From Trachythela sp. YZ-2020 (lineage: Eukaryota; Cnidaria; Anthozoa; Malacalcyonacea; Clavulariidae): a stretch of 64,000 bases of DNA. Numbering within the stretch: the stretch's first letter is position 1; every line of letters starts with the position of its first letter. The translations under genes were made by a program, and so were the position numbers. Under the pieces are notes generated by a model, which saw only the letters and a list, made by a program, of their open reading frames with translations, made no database searches and was not told the DNA's origin. Below are positions 59,401 to 64,000 of this stretch, piece after piece. The stretch lies in contig JADLSH010000393.1 in assembly GCA_016169945.1 (NCBI GenBank), positions 11,321,501 to 11,385,500 of the forward strand. Direction: 5' to 3'.

Positions 59401-62400
59401 TGCCTGGCGACATGGTCCTGCAGCATTGTGGTATGAAATGCTCGGGGTTAATGAGGATGGAACTAATTTGGATTACGGTTTTCAGTTAAAAGAGCAGGTA
59501 TAGGGTTATTTTGCATAGTTCACTGTTAGTACTCTACATGATTACCAAAGCTTTGATAATGGCTATCAACAATGCTGCATGTTGACCGTGTTGTATGTTT
59601 TTTTGCCGAACTGGTGTGCGTTGTTTTAACTGAAAATTGTCAAATTTCAGATGAAGTTTAATTTTGAACTGTTTTTATCGATTCTGAAATATGTAATTTG
59701 GTATCAACTGGAAAATACAGTATGGCTGAAACTGGAAATCAGGATGTACGCTATGGTAATTCAGTTGAGTAAGGGCTATCCCTTATTGTTCCAGTGTTAC
59801 TGCAGGGTAAACCAGTGTCACTACAGGGTAACCAGTGTTACTGCAGGGTAAACCAATGTTACTGCAGGGTAAACCAGTGTTACTGCAGGATAAACCAGGG
59901 TTACTGCAGGATAAACCAGGGTTACTGCAGGATAAACCAGTGTTACTGCAGGATAAACCAGGGTTACTGCAGGATAAACCAGGGTTACTGCAGGGTAAAC
60001 CAATGTTACTGCAGGGTAAACCAGTGTTACTGCAGGATAAACCAGGGTTACTGCAGCGTAAACCAGGGTTACTGCAGGATAAACCAGTGTTACTGCAGGA
60101 TAAACCAGGGTTACTGCAGCGTAAACCAGGGTTACTGCAGGGTAAACCAGGGTTACTGCAGGATAAACCAGGGTTACTGCAGCGTAAACCAGGGTTACTG
60201 CAGGATAAACCAGTGTTACTGCAGGATAAACCAGGGTTACTGCAGCGTAAACCAGGGTTACTGCAGGATAAACCAGTGTTACTGCAGGATAAACCAGGGT
60301 TACTGCAGGATAAACCAGGGTTACTGCAGGGTAAACCAGTGTTACTGCAGGGTAAACCAATGTTACTGCAGGGTAAACCAGTGTTACTGCAGGATAAACC
60401 AGGGTTACTGCAGCGTAAACCAGGGTTACTGCAGCGTAAACCAGTGTTACTGCAGGTTAAAGCGGAGAAAACGTGAAGTTTTTGGTGAAGTCAAACTAAA
60501 AGAACTCTTCTCACATGCGACTGAGGCGAAATTATGATTCAAAAACTGTATATTTCAGGAACAGAACCACCCCCGCAGAGGTGAAAGACAAATTCATCCA
60601 CTAACCATCGTGCCGCCAGAACTTCATTTTTTGTATGTGGTGGTATTTAGCATTTGCCACTGTGACATACTGTCTAGCTACTTTTAGACTAAAATTGAAG
60701 AAGAAGATCCAAAGATTGATGAGATTGAAGAAGACCGAAAATTTCCATCAGATGATTGTTTTCATTTGGTTGCTATCAAAAGATGGGAAGATGATATCAT
60801 TTGGTCACCTGAAGATGTTAAACTTAACCCACTTTCTGAAGGCATTGCAGGATGGATACCTTCAGCTAATATTAGAACTACTTTAGCGTACGCTAACCAA
60901 CATACGTCAGGTTTGTTTCTTTATAGAATATCCCGTTTACATAAAACATGGGACCGGCTCGGAAATAGTTTTCTTTCGTGGATGTTGAAAATGCAATTTA
61001 CAATCAATGCTGTTATTCCCTTTCAATATTTTGTTCTGTAGTTGTATGTACAGGTTATGTATGTAGTTGTATGTATTAAGAAGCCACATTATATATATTT
61101 GACAAAAGATATGGAACATGTAAATTTTTGCGGTATTCTGTGGTACATACACCTGTATCAGCATTGTTCCAAAATTGAGACTGGTCAGAAAATATTTTGT
61201 GTTTATCTTCATCCCGCTCCTGAAAAATGTTTTCAAACAAGTCTAATTTGAAGAGCGACAGTGCTTTGTCCCGGTCTCATTACTATCAAGAACACAATGG
61301 AAACCATCCCATTTTTTTCTAAATCTAACCCACATTTATAGTTTACAAAATCTTATTCCCACACAGGCTCAAAGCTATCTGGATTGGAGCAAAGTATCAG
61401 TAAAACAAAAGCAGCCATTAAGGCGAACCACGCGGCATTAGCAGAAAATGTAAAAGAAAACAAACCTTGGTATTCCATATTTCCTGTTGATAACCAGGAA
61501 TTAATTTATGGAAAATGGGAGGACAAAATTATATGGGATTCAGAGGTGAGCGCGGATAGTTTGTAAAGTATAAAGGACCAACCATTTGACTTTTTAAGCG
61601 GGAGGGTGGCCGATTTTAGAAAAAGAATGTTCTGCAACTAGGTTCTGTGAAAACAATGTATGATACAAAAACGGCATGGAAAATGCACATGCTTTGCTAA
61701 GGATCGAGTTCCAAAGAGAAAAAATATTCGCACTCATGCCCTCCAAATAATTGCTCGTCGTGTCATGTATTTGAAAAAAATCCAAAGCGCCCACCTCTTT
61801 CTTCAAAAGTCAGATGGTGGTTGTCCCCATGACTAACAAGTTGAAAGTTGTGATCTTTACTTTACTTTACTTTGCTTTGCTTTGCTTTACTTTACTTTAC
61901 TTTACTTTACTTTACTTTACTTTACTTTACTTAACCTTGAACACAGAACACATAAACACCTTACTGTGAACGTAATTATTGAAGCAGCTGAAAATGGCAG
62001 AGTCTTTGTAACCTCTGTCTTAAATGAAGCGGATGGCTATATAAATTTCAAATGTACAACAATAAAAATGGAATAATACTTACAGTCGTATATTCATTTC
62101 ACATAGGCCATGTCAAATATTCCTGATCCAGAAATCATGGAACTGGATCCCAATGATGAAAACCTGATTCTCGGAATTCCAGAAGATGTTGTTGTAAATG
62201 CTGGAAAAGACCAAGAGCCAACACGACGACGGGTAAGATATAGTTAACTTAGTGTTGTTTCCTGATTGCTGATTTTGTCGATAACCTAAATAAACTTAAC
62301 CTAACTACTTGATGCAATTTAACCTTTTATGCATGTAAATATAAGATTTTTAACTTGATACAATTTAACCTTTTATGCATGTAAATATATATAGTACCAG

Positions 62401-62460
62401 TTTTCATAATCTTGTAAACGCACCGTAATTCAATTTTTTGCCAAGGTGTGTATTTTAAAC

Positions 62461-62506
<46 letters not shown>

Positions 62507-64000
62507 CGTTTTCAAAGTGAGCAACCAAATCTTACAACTGCAAGTTAACAGTTGTGTATAAGATTTTCATGTACAGTAATTCAAAAGATGTGTGTTCTTT
62601 AAACTATAAACTTGGCGACCTGCTAGGCTATCTGGGTTTTGTACAACCGCGGCTCCCGTAGTTCTGTCTTACCTGCTGTGAATTCTATTGAATGAATGTG
62701 TGTTTGCATGTTAGTGGTTATACCACATTCATGGAGGTCATTGCAATATCAACAAACGCTTTATTCATCATACTCAAGTTTGTTTATTGTATTTGTTTAT
62801 GGATATTTTTATCCACTTAGGAACCGAAGAATAAATCAAAATTATTGCTTGGAAAATCCAAAACAGAAGATGAAGACGAGGTATTATTAGAGATTTGTAC
62901 TTATTGCGTATAAAATGTATACTTCTCTAACGATTTTGTTAGAAGAAAATGGCTAAGAAGTAGCAACTATAATTTTTGTTTAGCTTCTGCAAGCTATTAA
63001 AGCTGAACCTGGAAATTTCTTTACTCGGGAATTTTCCTGAGCTTTAACAGGTTGTAGACGCCAAAACATTTCCAACCATTAATATTCTCTCCATAAAACG
63101 TGATCCAAACATCGAAATAACCCAAAATAATGAAACTAAATTTTACTACCATTTGTTAATTTTTCAGGAGATGAGATTTCTTGATGAAACTCCTAAAGAT
63201 CCATTCAATATATCAAATGACAAATATTATAATCCTAAACACAGTAAGCTTGAAGCTATTTTTTTCAGTTATCTGTATCATGAATACGTTACCAACTTGA
63301 CTATCCATTTGTGAACCACCTGATTGAGTGATCAAACAAATATAATCAGCCAAGTCACTTAGTGTACTAACTCAAAATCCTTTACCAGCAGGAAATGTAA
63401 GGGGGAAAACATAATATACTAAAAAAAAACACGACACAAAATTCAAGTTGATATTTCGACTCGTCGTCTTACTTTACGTCATCTTCCTGTTTGCTACCTG
63501 TAAAGATCTGAGCACACTTGTAAAATATATAGTTAGGTTTAACAATGACTTTGAAATAGAGTCGAGATAACTCATATCTTGGGTTTACAAGATGGTAATA
63601 TTCGGAGTATATTTTTTCTTGTGCTAACTCAAAAGCTTATCAAATTAATTAAGAAAATACACTCAAGCCAGCTCGGGCTTAATCTATCTTATTATGCATC
63701 TAGATGGGGTCACCAATAACTACTGATTATATATTTTTATTGGTTATCTATCGTCTTTCTCTATTTGTTTATTTTAGCAACGGCTGAGAGTAGTCTGCAA
63801 GCTACAATGGGCACAAACCGTATTCAGGTATCTCAAGAAAAATTACATGCAGAGTGACGCTATTGAACTATAAAACAGAGATTGATTTTATTATATATAC
63901 TCTACATACTCGCTATTTAGGCCTATAATCCTCCACAATGTTTAATGACCAAACATGTTTATTACTAATTTACATATAATTTCCAGCATTCTACACCAGC
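47444..64000 (+). CDS. TAF1: TAF1, TFIID subunit 1, 5' part (runs off the window)
   Basis: Exons in order: 47444-47569, 47716-47833, 55451-55564, 55668-55724, 56221-56325, 57003-57250, 59303-59497, 60559-about 60636, 60688-60910, 61367-61545, 62107-62232, 62821-62880, 63168-63243, 63778-63827, and 63987 to the edge. Phases agree at every junction except that the end of exon 8 is chosen to keep frame. The roughly 589 residues match the N-terminal third of TAF1, the scaffold subunit of TFIID. Landmarks are the TBP-contacting [18 protein letters not shown] segment, [86 protein letters not shown] and [17 protein letters not shown]. The central acetyltransferase-like domain and the bromodomains lie beyond the window. 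Confidence 0.92.
48160..48594. mobile_element. hAT-like MITE with 8-bp target duplication
   Basis: The ends CAGCGTGGATTATAAC and GTTATAATCCACACTG form a 16-bp TIR. The flanks GCAGGTCT (48152-48159) and GCAGGGCT (48595-48602) match at 7 of 8 positions, as expected for an aged hAT target duplication. Internal GATCGGC/GCCGATC motifs repeat near the left end. Confidence 0.8.
48645..48821. mobile_element. MITE with TAA target duplication, AGRCCTGTT ends
   Basis: A 177-bp element with ends AGACCTGTTCACAC and GTGTAAACAGGCCT, flanked by TAA on both sides. The ends resemble those of the Tourist-like element at 8263. Confidence 0.75.
48840..52250 (-). mobile_element. Near full-length CR1/L2-like LINE, frameshifted
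   Basis: Read on the minus strand from about 52250: endonuclease pieces ([49 protein letters not shown]), a linker ([24 protein letters not shown]), the RT start [20 protein letters not shown], the RT core ([34 protein letters not shown]; the catalytic box degenerated to KYIDDTTV), and the C-terminal tail ([36 protein letters not shown]). Several frameshifts and a nested MITE (50504-50988) break it. The 3' end is a GATA microsatellite at 48842-48860. Confidence 0.85.
50504..50988. mobile_element. Mariner-like MITE inside the LINE reverse transcriptase
   Basis: The ends TACCGTAATTTCTG and CAGCAATTACGGTA are near-inverse copies with TA at both outer edges, as for Tc1/mariner-type insertions. 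Removing it rejoins the LINE frame between WILRN and [11 protein letters not shown]. Internally it has a duplicated AAGCCCCCCTCCCTAATAAG-type block and a GATGAGGATGACGAC tandem pair. Confidence 0.75.
52405..54120 (+). mobile_element. LINE fragment: endonuclease and start of reverse transcriptase
   Basis: The plus strand encodes endonuclease motifs ([17 protein letters not shown] near 52540, [13 protein letters not shown] near 52780), then a linker ([20 protein letters not shown]) and the first RT blocks ([54 protein letters not shown]). It is cut at VDALYLDF*, just where the RT catalytic core would begin. The frame changes once between 53020 and 53063. Confidence 0.85.
54155..54555 (-). mobile_element. 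LINE 3' end, minus strand
   Basis: The minus-strand frame encodes the closing block [20 protein letters not shown] followed by a C-terminal tail typical of CR1/L2-like ORF2. The 3' side has an AATAAAGTTGATTGATT end near 54160. Confidence 0.7.
54556..54915 (+). mobile_element. LINE 3' end, plus strand
   Basis: Broken reading frames give the [21 protein letters not shown] closing block of a LINE ORF2. The 3' tail reads TTGGGCTACCCTGCTGAAA, then a short TTATC run ending at about 54910. It forms a head-to-head pair with the minus-strand LINE end on its left. Confidence 0.65.
57312..57720. repeat. Degenerate tandem repeat in TAF1 intron 6
   Basis: Seven or so copies of a unit of about 50 bp built on CCTAGCCGTGTTTCCCGAAG and GGGCAAACTGGGAAACATT. 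The copies diverge in length and sequence. Open frames through it are incidental. Confidence 0.7.
57840..58170. other. TAF1 intron 6, unassigned part
   Basis: It includes one of a pair of ~70-bp direct repeats (near 58005-58070; the second near 58689-58755) containing ATAGTCACTGTT.CCCCAGCGAC. The pair brackets the MITE at 58175-58404. Confidence 0.5.
58175..58404. mobile_element. MITE with TAA target duplication in TAF1 intron 6
   Basis: A 230-bp element with ends AGGCCATTTTCCATTAC and GTAATGGAAAATTGCCT, flanked by TAA on both sides. Internal GCCCGCGCGG/CCGCGCGGGC inverted motifs strengthen the hairpin. Confidence 0.8.
58405..59302. other. TAF1 intron 6, remainder
   Basis: No gene or complete element is recognised apart from the second 70-bp direct repeat near 58689. 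Confidence 0.5.
59790..60460. repeat. 21-bp minisatellite in TAF1 intron 7
   Basis: About 32 copies of a 21-bp unit of the type GTTACTGCAGGATAAACCAGG. Variants occur at two sites (GGATAAA/GGGTAAA/GCGTAAA and CAGGG/CAGTG/CAATG), and runs of variants recur in blocks, suggesting expansion by multi-unit steps. Every unit carries a CTGCAG hexamer. Because 21 is a multiple of three, two plus-strand frames and one minus-strand frame stay open through the array; these are not genes. Confidence 0.92.
61857..61932. repeat. TTTAC microsatellite
   Basis: About fifteen copies of the 5-bp unit TTTAC, with a few TTTGC variants, in TAF1 intron 10. Confidence 0.9.
62464..62505. repeat. AAT trinucleotide microsatellite
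   Basis: About fourteen uninterrupted AAT units in TAF1 intron 11. Confidence 0.95.

Noticed and set aside
59790..60460. Regularly spaced repeats resembling a CRISPR array
   Set aside because: Units are contiguous without unique spacers, and the genome is eukaryotic.
59794..60537. Open frames of 247 and 213 codons (plus) and 179 codons (minus) over the 21-bp array
   Set aside because: All arise from a 21-bp repeat within a TAF1 intron. None has non-repeat conserved sequence.

Overview
This is animal nuclear DNA: AT-rich, intron-containing and heavily colonised by transposable elements. It carries genes typical of Metazoa: a Fat-type giant cadherin, TAF1, an SLC37-like transporter and a beta-glucuronidase exon. 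The BEL/Pao, hAT, CR1/L2-like LINE and PIF/Harbinger-like elements, together with the compact genes, fit a non-bilaterian animal, most likely a cnidarian. The species cannot be fixed from the sequence alone.

Layout. Positions 1-7600 hold two diverged direct copies of a segment of about 1.8 kb. Each copy carries an exon of a beta-glucuronidase-like gene, open in the left copy and broken in the right. Between the copies lies a likely two-exon minus-strand gene with a coiled-coil N-terminus and long Pro/Ser/Thr repeats. Positions 8668-13195 hold a four-exon SLC37-like transporter on the plus strand. Positions 13.2-24.5 kb are repeat-dominated: LINE 3' ends, fold-back elements, a direct repeat of about 1 kb, and a complete hAT transposon (17351-20601) with matching 8-bp target duplications and a decayed transposase.

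Positions 24569-45451 hold one Fat/FAT4-like cadherin gene in six coding exons, about 4745 residues. Its first exon is 12,033 bp and encodes the signal peptide, 34 cadherin repeats, three EGF domains and the start of laminin G. An intron inside the first laminin G domain carries a nested insertion: a 5.2-kb hAT-like element, flanked by an exact 8-bp target duplication, that itself contains a decayed BEL/Pao retrotransposon.

Positions 47444-64000 hold the 5' part of TAF1 (TFIID subunit 1) on the plus strand: fifteen exons up to the edge of the window, about 589 residues. Its large second intron is filled with LINEs and MITEs, and intron 7 holds a 21-bp minisatellite of about 32 copies.

The host genes do not form a functional cluster: growth control and planar polarity (Fat), general transcription (TAF1), sugar-phosphate or organic-phosphate transport (SLC37-like) and glycosaminoglycan breakdown (GUSB-like). 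I found no clearly new multigene system. The most unusual items are the intronless 34-repeat cadherin ectodomain, the nested insertion with readable target duplications, the duplicated orphan GUSB exon, and the repeat-encoded minus-strand gene.
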